Origin: Niabella beijingensis
GTDB lineage: Bacteria > Bacteroidota > Bacteroidia > Chitinophagales > Chitinophagaceae
Direction of reading: 5' to 3'
Assembly: GCF_020034665.1 (NCBI RefSeq)
Contig: NZ_JAIQDI010000002.1
Span: forward strand, 992,001 to 1,056,000
Length of the DNA: 64,000 bases
The translations under genes were made by a program, and so were the position numbers. Position 1 is the first letter of the stretch. Every line of letters begins with the position of its first letter. Below the pieces are notes generated by a model, which worked only from the letters and a program-made list of their open reading frames with translations, was not told where the DNA came from and made no database searches. Shown here one piece after another: positions 18,002 through 26,158 of the stretch.

Positions 18002-18873
18002 TCATCGATCCGAATACACTTAACGGGCCCGACAAACAGCATTACCTGCAGCATATCATCGCACCGCGACCCATTTGTTTTGCAAGTACCATGGATCATG
18101 CGGGTCATATAAACCTGAGTCCCTTCAGCTTTTTTAATCTTTTCTCTACCAATCCACCGGTGGTCATCTTCAGCCCTTCCCGAAGGGTGCGTGACAATAC
18201 CACCAAGCATACCTTGCAGAACGTACTGGAAGTTCCGGAAGTAGCGATTAATATCGTCGATTATGATATGGTACAGCAGGTTTCCCTTGCCAGTTGTGAA
18301 TACCCGAAGGACGCCAATGAATTTATAAAAGCGGGCTTTACCACGGAGCAGTCGCAGCTGATCCGGCCACCCCTGGTAAAAGAAAGCAAAGCCAAAATGG
18401 AATGCCGGGTACTGGAGGTAAAGCCATTGGGCAGCGGGGGAGGGGCTGGCAACCTGGTGATCTGTGAGGTGTTGCTGCTGCACATTAACGAGACACTGCT
18501 GGACGGAAATAATAAGATTGATCAGCGGAAGCTGCAACATGTAGCGCGCCTGGGTGGTAACTGGTACTGCCGGGTGGATACCACCAATCTTTTTGAGGTG
18601 GAAAAACCCAATACGCAGCTGGGTATGGGTATGGACGCGTTGCCGGGCGTTATCCGGAACAGTACCGTACTTACCGGGAATGATCTCGGGATACTGGCAA
18701 ACGGTACCGGGATGCCCGCCCGCGATCCGGATTTTAATGATGCCGTGCTGGCGGCCCTGCCGTACCCGGAAAATAATGAGGAGCGCAGGCTGGCTGTTCA
18801 TCAATATGCACAACAGCTGATCCGGTCGGGAGAGACCGGGAAAGCCTGGCAGGTATTACTGACCCTGCTCTGA
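17998..18873 (+). CDS. Flavin reductase-like FMN-binding protein
   Basis: 291 residues with an FMN-binding split-barrel of the flavin reductase/DIM6 type. Seen features are IIAPRPICFASTMD, LSPFSFFNLFSTNPPVVIFSPS and DYDMVQQVSLASCEYP. The C-terminal ~100 residues, including MGMDALPGVIRNSTVLTGNDLGILANG, are an extension beyond the simple reductase domain. It overlaps fahA by four bases, so it very likely acts in aromatic amino acid breakdown, although no step in the textbook pathway needs a flavin reductase. It could support an unrecognised oxygenase or have another catalytic role. Confidence 0.82.
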   Translation: MIIDPNTLNGPDKQHYLQHIIAPRPICFASTMDHAGHINLSPFSFFNLFSTNPPVVIFSPSRRVRDNTTKHTLQNVLEVPEVAINIVDYDMVQQVSLASCEYPKDANEFIKAGFTTEQSQLIRPPLVKESKAKMECRVLEVKPLGSGGGAGNLVICEVLLLHINETLLDGNNKIDQRKLQHVARLGGNWYCRVDTTNLFEVEKPNTQLGMGMDALPGVIRNSTVLTGNDLGILANGTGMPARDPDFNDAVLAALPYPENNEERRLAVHQYAQQLIRSGETGKAWQVLLTLL

Positions 18874-18986
18874 GGCAGCCCGCTATGGAGTGGCACCTGT
18901 TCTCCGGCTGCCGCTGGGCGTTTACGGAAACAGCTTCCCTAAATAAATTACCATTTCGTTAACACCGCTTGTTACGTATCTGTTCG

Positions 18987-19010
18987 TATTTTAGCTACGA
19001 AGAACTTCGT
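18987..19010 (+). promoter_or_regulatory. -7-like box followed by a palindromic operator candidate
   Basis: TATTTTAG (18987-18994, one mismatch to TAnnTTTG) is followed at once by the perfect 14-bp palindrome ACGAAGAACTTCGT (18997-19010). The palindrome lies where transcription would start, about 30 bases before the repeat-protein gene. A repressor bound there would block initiation. The regulator is unknown; a BlaI/MecI-type repressor is one guess. Confidence 0.4.
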
Positions 19011-19039
19011 TAAAAATTTCTTGTCTTAAAACCCAACTA

Positions 19040-19843
19040 ATGAAAAAGAGATTTATTTTAAAAGCAGCCTTGTGGACCCTGCTGCCCGCGGCCTGCTTTG
19101 CAGCGTTGTCCTTTGCGCCGCATTCAACAGTTACTTCCAGCCCGAATTTTCCGTTTGATACAGATACCTTGCCGGCAATCACCGAATTTGAGACCGGACG
19201 GCTGGACCAGGCCCTGAACTATGTGGATCAGCAGATCCGGAATCATGGCGATGCGGAATGTACAATAAATACAGATCGTATTCAGCAACAGGTAAGCGAC
19301 GCATTGTCAAAGATTGATCTTGTAAAGATCCAGTCAGCGGCAAGGGCGGCGGTAAAAAAGATCGATTTTGATCAACTGAACCGGGATCTTGAAAAGGCAA
19401 TGGCCGGCATCGACCGGGCAAAAATAGACCATGATGTATCCCGTGCAATGGCAGCCGTTAAAAATATAGATGCAGGGAAATTAAAATGTGAGATCAACAT
19501 GGCACTGAAGGATGTAAAGCTGGATCAGTTAAAAGTACAACTGGAAGCAGCCTGCAGGGACCTGCGGCTGCAGCAGCGGGACCTGAACCTTGAAATGCGG
19601 CAACTGGGTCCCGGCATCAATAATGAATTGAGAGATACCCGCAGACAATTGCAGCGGTTGAAAGACGCTTACCAGGAAATGGAGCGGGACGGACTGATCG
19701 AAAGAGGACCCAATAACCGGATCCAGTTCAGAGAGGGGGAACTTTATATCAATGGCGAACGGCAATCCCAGAAAACAAGCGAAAAATACCGGCATTATTT
19801 TAATAGACGTACCCCGGTTTCCGGCACCACGGTAGCGGTATAG
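19040..19843 (+). CDS. Secreted repeat protein with predicted helical repeats
   Basis: 267 residues with a signal peptide (hydrophobic core about residues 8-25, cleavage after a small residue; Cys21 makes lipidation possible). From about residue 83 to 175 there are five imperfect 16-18-residue repeats of the form A-[VML]-x-x-[IV]-D-x-x-[KQ]-[IL]-x-x-[DE]-[LIV], for example VKKIDFDQLNRDLEKA and MAGIDRAKIDHDVSRA. These are probably helical or coiled-coil. A charged, Gln/Arg-rich C-terminal part follows. Function not recognised. Preceded by a palindromic operator and followed by a strong terminator, so it is a single-gene, regulated unit. Confidence 0.75.
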   Translation: MKKRFILKAALWTLLPAACFAALSFAPHSTVTSSPNFPFDTDTLPAITEFETGRLDQALNYVDQQIRNHGDAECTINTDRIQQQVSDALSKIDLVKIQSAARAAVKKIDFDQLNRDLEKAMAGIDRAKIDHDVSRAMAAVKNIDAGKLKCEINMALKDVKLDQLKVQLEAACRDLRLQQRDLNLEMRQLGPGINNELRDTRRQLQRLKDAYQEMERDGLIERGPNNRIQFREGELYINGERQSQKTSEKYRHYFNRRTPVSGTTVAV

Positions 19844-19902
19844 AACAGACTCTTGATGACCGCATGATATGCGGTGTTCCTGTTACGCGGGCAACAGGAA
19901 TA

Positions 19903-19928
19903 AAGCCCCTGGTAGATCAGGGGCTTTT
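19903..19928 (+). terminator. Rho-independent terminator after the helical-repeat gene
   Basis: Perfect 9-bp stem AAGCCCCTG / CAGGGGCTT, 6-base loop, then T residues. A second 8-bp hairpin (TTCCTGTT / AACAGGAA) lies just before it, at about 19877-19900. Confidence 0.8.
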
Positions 19929-20086
19929 GCTATTAATTAACAAAGGACTGATGGTTACCTTTAATGGCTTTATGTATTAAGGTTTAAAAGCACAAATATT
20001 TGGCTGCATATGGAATCGGATTAACACGTACGTCATAATAAAAAATTAACAACAAGCGATCTCCAAAAACATTTAAAACATTTTTT

Positions 20087-21667
20087 ATGAAACGCCTTTT
20101 TTTTGCAATAGCAATATTGCCCTGGATACTGTTTGCCTGTGAGAGCACCCGTAACCGGCCTGCTGAGAGTCAAACTGCGGCGATGGAAATAAGTACGATA
20201 CCTGTAACTGCGGCAGAGAATAAATTTGATACGGAAGGATACGTGGCTATTACAGAGAATGAGTTTCAAACCGCAAAGGAACACCCGTTATCAACTTTTT
20301 CTGTTGATGTGGACAAGGCTGCCTACAGCAACGTACGGCGGTTTATTAATAGCGGAGCGCGTCCGCCAGCGGGTGCAGTTCGGATAGAAGAACTGGTCAA
20401 TTATTTTGATTATGATTATGCATCCCCTCAGAGCGGGGAGCCCTTCAATGTGATCACGGAAATTGCAGAATGCCCCTGGAATACCCGGCACCGTCTCGTT
20501 CATATTGGAGTCAAGGGAAAGGAGATCCCTGAAGAAGCGTTGCCGGCGTCCAATCTTGTTTTCCTCATCGACGTGTCGGGCTCGATGCAGGATGAAGATA
20601 AACTGCCGCTGCTGAAGAAATCGATGCTGCTGCTTACGGATAAGCTGCGGCCGGATGACCGGGTAGCAATTGTTGCTTATGCAGGGAATGCCGGTCTGGT
20701 GTTGCCTTCGACCAGTGGGGAAAACAAATCCCGGATACGGGAAGCGATCGCGGAACTGGAAGCAGGCGGATCCACAGCGGGAGGGGAAGGGATACAACTG
20801 GCTTATCAGGTAGCAAGAGAAAATTTTATTGAGAAAGGCAATAACCGGATACTGCTGGCAACGGACGGCGATTTTAATGTTGGAACAAGCAGCGAGGATG
20901 CACTGGTGCGCTTAATTGAAGAAAAGCGCAAGACGGGCGTTTTCCTTTCGGTACTTGGATTCGGGACCGGAAATTACCAGGATAGCAAAATGCAGCAACT
21001 GGCAGATAAGGGAAACGGGAACCACTCCTACATTGATAATATCAGCGAAGCGCAAAAAGTACTCGTAAATGAATTTGGAGGAACACTGTTCGCAATAGCA
21101 AAGGATGTAAAAATACAGGTGGAGTTCAATCCGGCCAAGGTACAGGCCTACCGGCTGATCGGTTATGAAAACCGTATGTTGAATAAGGAGGATTTTAATG
21201 ATGATAAAAAAGATGCAGGTGAAATAGGCAGCGGCCATACGGTTACCGCTCTTTACGAAGTAATACCTCCGGGCGTGAAAAATGAATTTGAAAAAACGGT
21301 GGATGAACTGAAATACCAGCCTGTGGCCAAACGCGCAGGGATGTCGGCCACCGATGAAATGTTTACAGTAAAGCTCCGGTATAAAGATGTGGACGCAACG
21401 CGTAGCAAACTCATTACGGTTCCGGTTGCAGACCGGGCAGCCGGGATCGATGAAACCTCCGATAATTTCCGTTTCGCTGCAGCCGTGGCAGAATTCGGAT
21501 TGTTGCTGAGGAACTCCGGGTTCAAACAAAATTCCAGCTACAAAGAGGTTCTCGCACTGGCTTCAGGGGCAACAGGGAGGGACAAGAACGGCTACCGCGG
21601 GGAATTTATAACACTGGTAAAAAAGAGTGCAGCATTACCCGGTGATGAAACCGCGTTGAATGATTGA
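20087..21667 (+). CDS. von Willebrand factor A domain lipoprotein (YfbK family)
   Basis: 526 residues. A short lipoprotein signal (MKRLFFAIAILPWILFAC) precedes a linker and an N-terminal YfbK domain (HPLSTFSVDVDKAAYSNVRR). The VWA domain follows at about residues 160-340, with the metal-dependent adhesion motif DVSGS in FLIDVSGSMQ and the threonine/aspartate loop LATDGDFNVGTS. The C-terminal part is the DUF3520-like domain of this family. Such proteins are surface or periplasmic and presumably bind protein partners through the metal site; the role is unknown. A terminator follows directly. The gap before it holds a terminator but no clear promoter box. Confidence 0.9.
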   Translation: MKRLFFAIAILPWILFACESTRNRPAESQTAAMEISTIPVTAAENKFDTEGYVAITENEFQTAKEHPLSTFSVDVDKAAYSNVRRFINSGARPPAGAVRIEELVNYFDYDYASPQSGEPFNVITEIAECPWNTRHRLVHIGVKGKEIPEEALPASNLVFLIDVSGSMQDEDKLPLLKKSMLLLTDKLRPDDRVAIVAYAGNAGLVLPSTSGENKSRIREAIAELEAGGSTAGGEGIQLAYQVARENFIEKGNNRILLATDGDFNVGTSSEDALVRLIEEKRKTGVFLSVLGFGTGNYQDSKMQQLADKGNGNHSYIDNISEAQKVLVNEFGGTLFAIAKDVKIQVEFNPAKVQAYRLIGYENRMLNKEDFNDDKKDAGEIGSGHTVTALYEVIPPGVKNEFEKTVDELKYQPVAKRAGMSATDEMFTVKLRYKDVDATRSKLITVPVADRAAGIDETSDNFRFAAAVAEFGLLLRNSGFKQNSSYKEVLALASGATGRDKNGYRGEFITLVKKSAALPGDETALND

Positions 21668-21694
21668 ATATACGGTTCTCTGAGCTTGGATCAC

Positions 21695-21724
21695 AACGGT
21701 GAGGTACCGGCCTCACCGTTTTTA
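21695..21724 (+). terminator. Rho-independent terminator after the VWA gene
   Basis: Perfect 10-bp stem AACGGTGAGG / CCTCACCGTT with a 6-base loop and a following T-run. Confidence 0.85.
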
Positions 21725-21768
21725 ATTTTCCCGAAAGAGGTGTTATTTTGCAGGGGAAAAATTGACAT

Positions 21769-22455
21769 ATGGTAAAAAAGAAATTAGTGGTATTGACCGG
21801 CGCGGGAATCAGTGCGGAAAGCGGGATCAAAACATTTCGCGACAGTGACGGACTGTGGGAGGGGTATGATGTGGCGGAAGTGGCATCGCCGGAAGGGTGG
21901 GCAAAGAACCCGGAACTGGTGCTGGATTTTTACAACATGCGTCGTAAGAATGTAGCGGAGGTACAACCCAATGCAGCGCACTGCGGACTGGCAGCACTTG
22001 AAGCGGATTATGAAGTGCACATCATCACACAGAACATTGATGACCTGCATGAGCGGGGCGGCTCCACTCATGTGCTGCACCTGCACGGGGAGATCTTTAA
22101 AATGCGCAGCGACCGTTCACACAAGCCCTCTTATGAGATCCGGGGCGACATCCGACCGGGGGATAAAGCACCCGATGGCGGCCAGCTGCGGCCGGATATT
22201 GTTTGGTTTGGTGAAGCGGTGCCGATGATCGCGCCCGCATCACAACTTGCTGCTGCTGCGGATATTTTTGTGGTCATCGGCACGTCCATGCTGGTGTATC
22301 CCGCAGCCGGGTTGATCGACTATGTGCCCGATGAGGCGCCCAAATATATTATTGATAAAACCATTCCTGCCGTGCGAAAGCTTCCCAATCTGCACACCAT
22401 TGAAAAGCCGGCTACCGAAGGTGTAAAGGAGCTGATGCAATTGCTGAAAGTATAA
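21769..22455 (+). CDS. cobB: NAD-dependent protein deacylase, sirtuin (class III-like, zinc site absent)
   Basis: 228 residues. NAD-binding motifs are complete: GAGISAESGIKTFRDSDGLW, TQNIDDLHERGG with the catalytic His in LHLHGEIF. The Tyr/Arg pair of class III sirtuins, which selects succinyl and malonyl lysine, is present in FYNMRRK. The region that normally holds the zinc ribbon (after LHLHGEIF to GQLRPDIVWFGE) has no cysteine at all, so the structural zinc site is missing. The rest is conserved, so the enzyme should still be active. Cytoplasmic, stands alone. Confidence 0.9.
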   Translation: MVKKKLVVLTGAGISAESGIKTFRDSDGLWEGYDVAEVASPEGWAKNPELVLDFYNMRRKNVAEVQPNAAHCGLAALEADYEVHIITQNIDDLHERGGSTHVLHLHGEIFKMRSDRSHKPSYEIRGDIRPGDKAPDGGQLRPDIVWFGEAVPMIAPASQLAAAADIFVVIGTSMLVYPAAGLIDYVPDEAPKYIIDKTIPAVRKLPNLHTIEKPATEGVKELMQLLKV

Positions 22456-22469
22456 AAACGGGCCATGCA

Positions 22470-22646
22470 GTGCTTTCTGCTCATTATAAAAATAATGTGG
22501 GTTCTTGGTTTAAGTATTTTGGTATAGTGTGCCTTGTTCTTTTTCTTTTATTACTGGTATTGCAGCTCTGTACACCTAAAAGGAAAATAAAAAAGATGAT
22601 GTGTAATAACAACCGCAGCCGCCTTCAGCTACCGGATGCTTTATAG
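22470..22646 (+). CDS. Possible 58-residue single-helix membrane protein
   Basis: An open frame with GTG starts at 22470 and 22497 encodes one long hydrophobic helix (FGIVCLVLFLLLLVLQL) flanked by a basic stretch (TPKRKIKK). It fills most of the gap between the sirtuin gene and the minus-strand lipoprotein gene. T-rich DNA readily gives such Leu/Phe-rich frames by chance, and there is no ATG start, so this is tentative. Confidence 0.22.
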   Translation: MLSAHYKNNVGSWFKYFGIVCLVLFLLLLVLQLCTPKRKIKKMMCNNNRSRLQLPDAL

Positions 22647-22660
22647 GATCACAGGAGCTT

Positions 22661-23494
22661 TCAGGAAGCGAGTGCGATCTTATACCACCAGTCTACCTTT
22701 CCGCTTACATCTTCCTTGCTGTGATTGATCCTGTTTGCATCACCATCCCCGTTGTGCATACGGCCACCATGCATGCCGCCTTGTCCGCGCATTCCTCCGC
22801 CCCGCATACCACCGCGTCCGCCGCCGCCGCTCATACGGGTTGTTGGTTCACCATGACCGGCATAAGCACCCCGGGGTTGTTTTATCTCAGGGATCCGGAT
22901 ACCAATGACGGTATGGTCTTTATTGATCAGCAGCTGGTTTTTGGGGATCGACACAATGTATCTGAAAAAACCGTCTGCATCATTCGTCGCTTTAAAATGA
23001 ATAACATCAAGTTGGTTACCGGCTACATCAATCAGTCTTGCTTTTCCGTTATCGCTGATCCGGGCCTGTTTGTAAAAGGAAGTATAGTCCCGTTCGTCGG
23101 TACGCTGGCGCTGCGCTTCCGGAGGTCCATCTGCACCGGGCTGGGATGGCCGGTCCCGGGATGCGACGGCGGCTTTCTCATTATCCGGATGAAAGGGATA
23201 TTCCACAAAACGGGTTTCAGATTTTGATCCTGTTGCGGGAAAATAGACTTTCACACCTTCCCGCAGCATCCGCATCCTGGCTGCCGGGTTGTCCGTTTCC
23301 AGGATCACATAGAGGTACTGCTCATCATTCCGGAAGTCATAGCGGATCTGGGTATTGTCATCATAAAACCGGGAGGGATAATCACGGCTGGTAGCAGCAT
23401 CCATATGAATGGCTTCTGCGGGAAGCAGTTTGCTGCCGGAGCAGGAGCATAGAAACAGCACCGGCAGGGTAGCAAGGAGCAGCTGATTGCGCAT
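22661..23494 (-). CDS. Hypothetical lipoprotein with Gly/Met/His-rich insert
   Basis: 277 residues. Lipoprotein signal MRNQLLLATLPVLFLCSC, then a beta-rich domain (RYDFRNDEQYLYVILETD, VKVYFPATGSKSETRFVEYPF). From about residue 222 a low-complexity stretch of Gly, Arg, Met and His (GGGGRGGMRGGGMRGQGGM) runs to about 250 and is followed by a compact end, DWWYKIALAS. Such Gly/Met/His runs can bind metals or be flexible linkers. I do not recognise the family. The aromatic C-terminal tail looks conserved rather than repeat-derived. Confidence 0.7.
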   Translation of the reverse strand: MRNQLLLATLPVLFLCSCSGSKLLPAEAIHMDAATSRDYPSRFYDDNTQIRYDFRNDEQYLYVILETDNPAARMRMLREGVKVYFPATGSKSETRFVEYPFHPDNEKAAVASRDRPSQPGADGPPEAQRQRTDERDYTSFYKQARISDNGKARLIDVAGNQLDVIHFKATNDADGFFRYIVSIPKNQLLINKDHTVIGIRIPEIKQPRGAYAGHGEPTTRMSGGGGRGGMRGGGMRGQGGMHGGRMHNGDGDANRINHSKEDVSGKVDWWYKIALAS

Positions 23495-23615
23495 AGGGAA
23501 TATTTTTCCTGTGAGACTCCGTTTACAAAAAAATATTGCTGTAATGCGGCGTTAAATAGTTTTAACAATTAACCGTCGCCCTTTGCGTTTTTGGCACTCC
23601 AGGCGGCTGGGTTTT

Positions 23616-23710
23616 TTACCGCAAAGACGCAATGGGTCGCAAGGCTTTTGAAGAGAACCACTCAAATTTATCGTTCTTTGCCGGACCTTTTACCGCAAAG
23701 GTGCAAAGGA
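23616..23710. repeat. Interspersed ACCGCAAAG/GCAAAGG repeats between argS and the lipoprotein gene
   Basis: TTACCGCAAAGACGCAATGG (23616-23635) and TTTTACCGCAAAGGTGCAAA (23689-23708) are two copies of one element. The stretch that follows at 23729 (CAGTGCCCCCGGTGGTG) resembles 40006-40020, so these intergenic repeats belong to one wider family. No gene lies in the 260-base gap. Confidence 0.5.
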
Positions 23711-23754
23711 CCTTTCTTTATGCATCTCAGTGCCCCCGGTGGTGCTTCCCGTTT

Positions 23755-25530
23755 TTACATTCTTTCCGGTACCCGGATGCCCAGCAATGCCATGGAAGCG
23801 GCAATAGTGGCGGCCGTGAGCGTACAGATCTTTAACCGCAGGTTTTTCTTTTCCGGGGTTTCGGCATTGCGTACGGAATGAGCCGTATAAAAGCTGTTGA
23901 ATAATTTGGCAACTCCAAAGGCGTAGATGGCCAGCAGGGAAGGGTTGTGTTCTCCGGCCGCCTGCAATACCTGGGTATGAAATTGTTCCAGCAGGATGAT
24001 CAGCTCTTTCTCCAGAGGTTCCAGCTGGTCCGGATCGGCTACATCCGCCATCAGCGGCTCATTCCGCAGGATCGAGCGGATGCGCGCATGGGTGTACTGA
24101 ATGAACGGGCCGGTGAACCCCTGGAAGTCGATGCTTTCTTCGGGATTAAAGACCATCCTTTTTTTCGGATCAACCCGGAGTAGGAAAAATTTCAAAGCAC
24201 CAAGTGCAATCGTATCATACAATTCCTTTAATTCCTCTTCTGTAAAGTCTTTTACCTTGCCCAGCTCTTCTGTCTTTGCAGCGGCTACCTTTACCAGCTC
24301 ATCCAGCAGGTCATCGGCGTCCACTACTGTGCCTTCCCGGGTCTTCATACGCCCGCTGGGCAACTCTACCATGCCATAGCTCATATGGTAGATACCACCG
24401 GCATAGGGTTTATTGAGTTTTTGCAGGATCAGTTGCAGTACTTTCATATGATAGTTCTGCTCATCGGCAATCACATAGATGCTTTGATCGTATGGAAAGT
24501 CTTTGTATTTTTCATCCGCCAGCCCGAGATCCTGGGTAATATAAACTGCCGTTCCGTCCTTGCGCAATACCAGCTTCTCATCCAGTCCTTCGGCGGTAAG
24601 ATCGATCCACACACTGCCATCCTCCTTTTTGAAGAATACGCCCTGTTTCAATCCTTCTTCCACAAATTGCTTTCCTAACAGGTAGGTATCGCTTTCATAA
24701 TAGATCTTGTCGAAATCGGTCCCGATGCGTTTGTAGGTCTGGTCAAAGCCCGCATATACCCAGCCGTTCATTTTTTTCCAGAGTGCGATCACTTCCGGAT
24801 CTCCTTTCTCCCAGTCCACCAGCATCTGTTGCGCCGCTTTCATAACCGGCGCATTCTTTTCTGCCTCATCCTTGCTCATACCTTTTTCCATGAGCTCCGC
24901 CACCTGCTCTTTGTGTTTGACGCCAAACAATACATAATAGTCACCCACCAGGTGATCGCCCTTGATGCCGGTAGACTCCGGTGTGGCGCCGTTGCCATAG
25001 AGCTGCCAGGCCACCATTGATTTTGAAATATGGATACCGCGGTCGTTGGAGATGCAGCACTTTTGGATCTCACTGCCGGTAGCTTTGAGGATCTCGGCAA
25101 TCGACCAGCCCAGGAAATTATTCCGCAGGTGCCCCAGGTGCAGCGGTTTGTTGGTATTGGGAGAGGAGTATTCCACCATTACCTTTGAAGGCTGTTGCGC
25201 TTCCTTACCCAGTGAAGGATTATTATAATTTTTATTCAGAAAACCGGTCCAGAAGTTGGCTGAAATGGTCAGATTCAGAAAACCCTTGATCACATTGAAA
25301 GAACGGATCAGGTCCGGATGATGGTTTGCCAGATGCTGTCCGATCTCGGCACCCAGTTCTTCCGGTTTCTTCTTCAGCTCTTTTATAAAAGAAAACAAAA
25401 CAACCGTATAATCGCCCTCAAACTCAGGTTTGGTGCTGTTGATTGCGATCGACGAAGGTGCAAGATCCCTTTGATACAATTCTTTTAATGCATCCGCAAC
25501 TATCGGCCTCAATGTATCTACAATGCTCAT
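23755..25530 (-). CDS. argS: Arginyl-tRNA synthetase
   Basis: 591 residues from ATG 25530 (MSIVDTLRPIVADALKELYQ). Class Ia features are the HIGH-type motif HLGH in NTNKPLHLGHLRNNFLGW and the adenylate-region SYGMVELPSGRMKTREG in place of a strict KMSKS. The C-terminal anticodon-binding helical domain starts near residue 470 (TGPFIQYTHARIRSIL). An upstream in-frame start at 25578 is rejected because a -7 box lies between it and ATG 25530. Attaches arginine to its tRNA in the cytoplasm. Monocistronic. Confidence 0.96.
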   Translation of the reverse strand: MSIVDTLRPIVADALKELYQRDLAPSSIAINSTKPEFEGDYTVVLFSFIKELKKKPEELGAEIGQHLANHHPDLIRSFNVIKGFLNLTISANFWTGFLNKNYNNPSLGKEAQQPSKVMVEYSSPNTNKPLHLGHLRNNFLGWSIAEILKATGSEIQKCCISNDRGIHISKSMVAWQLYGNGATPESTGIKGDHLVGDYYVLFGVKHKEQVAELMEKGMSKDEAEKNAPVMKAAQQMLVDWEKGDPEVIALWKKMNGWVYAGFDQTYKRIGTDFDKIYYESDTYLLGKQFVEEGLKQGVFFKKEDGSVWIDLTAEGLDEKLVLRKDGTAVYITQDLGLADEKYKDFPYDQSIYVIADEQNYHMKVLQLILQKLNKPYAGGIYHMSYGMVELPSGRMKTREGTVVDADDLLDELVKVAAAKTEELGKVKDFTEEELKELYDTIALGALKFFLLRVDPKKRMVFNPEESIDFQGFTGPFIQYTHARIRSILRNEPLMADVADPDQLEPLEKELIILLEQFHTQVLQAAGEHNPSLLAIYAFGVAKLFNSFYTAHSVRNAETPEKKNLRLKICTLTAATIAASMALLGIRVPERM

Positions 25531-25547
25531 TCTTAACAAATTTGCTG

Positions 25548-25555
25548 CAAAAATA
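25548..25555 (-). promoter_or_regulatory. -7 promoter box for argS
   Basis: TATTTTTG on the minus strand, an exact TAnnTTTG match, 18 bases before the argS ATG. It implies a leader of only about 10 bases. Confidence 0.5.
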
Positions 25556-25604
25556 AGGAACACAGGCGCAGAAATCATGGGAATAAAGAATATCTTCGCC
25601 GCCG

Positions 25605-26129
25605 ATGAGGCAGCATCTACATAGTGTAAGGGACCGGATTCTCCCGCTGATCGACTTTTTTTATCCTCCCTTTAAACGGATCATGCCCCTGCAAACCTTC
25701 CGGTATGCGGTTTCCGGAGCGGGCAATACCTTTCTGGGACTGCTATCGTATTATATTACTTACAAGTTCGTTTTAAAGGGCCTGGACTTCCACTTTGGTT
25801 TTTATGCGCTGAAGTCGCACGTGGCAGCGCTCGTGGTCTCGTTTATAGTAAGTTTCCTGGTTGGTTTTTTCCTGATGAAATATGTGGTATTTGACGACAG
25901 CAGGATCCGGGGCCGGGTACAGTTGTTCCGCTACCTCCTGGTCTGTGTATTTAATCTCACCATCAATTATGTACTGCTTAAAATAATGGTAGAGGTCTGG
26001 GGCATCTATCCCGTTTTTGCGCAGATCGGTACTACCGTTGTGGTGGTATTGGTAAGTTATCTGGCACAACGGCATTTCAGCTTTAAAAAGGTACCGGAGC
26101 CTACCTACCTGGAAGAAAAGCATAAATAG
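25605..26129 (+). CDS. GtrA family membrane protein
   Basis: 174 residues with four predicted transmembrane helices in the GtrA pattern: RYAVSGAGNTFLGLLSYYITYK, HVAALVVSFIVSFLVGFFLMKYVVF, LFRYLLVCVFNLTINYVLLK and FAQIGTTVVVVLVSYLAQRHFSF (helix limits approximate). The aromatic FSF near the end is a family trademark. GtrA proteins are thought to flip polyprenyl-linked sugars or assist in cell-surface glycan synthesis; the partner glycosyltransferase is not nearby. Divergent from argS, which starts 75 bases away. Confidence 0.88.
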   Translation: MRQHLHSVRDRILPLIDFFYPPFKRIMPLQTFRYAVSGAGNTFLGLLSYYITYKFVLKGLDFHFGFYALKSHVAALVVSFIVSFLVGFFLMKYVVFDDSRIRGRVQLFRYLLVCVFNLTINYVLLKIMVEVWGIYPVFAQIGTTVVVVLVSYLAQRHFSFKKVPEPTYLEEKHK

Positions 26130-26140
26130 GAAAGTTGTTC

Positions 26141-26148
26141 TATTTTTG
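26141..26148 (+). promoter_or_regulatory. -7 promoter box for the lipoprotein gene at 26159
   Basis: TATTTTTG, an exact TAnnTTTG match, only 11 bases before the ATG. The transcript would have a leader of about 5 bases, so the mRNA may be nearly leaderless. Confidence 0.45.
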
Positions 26149-26158
26149 CCCCAAACTA

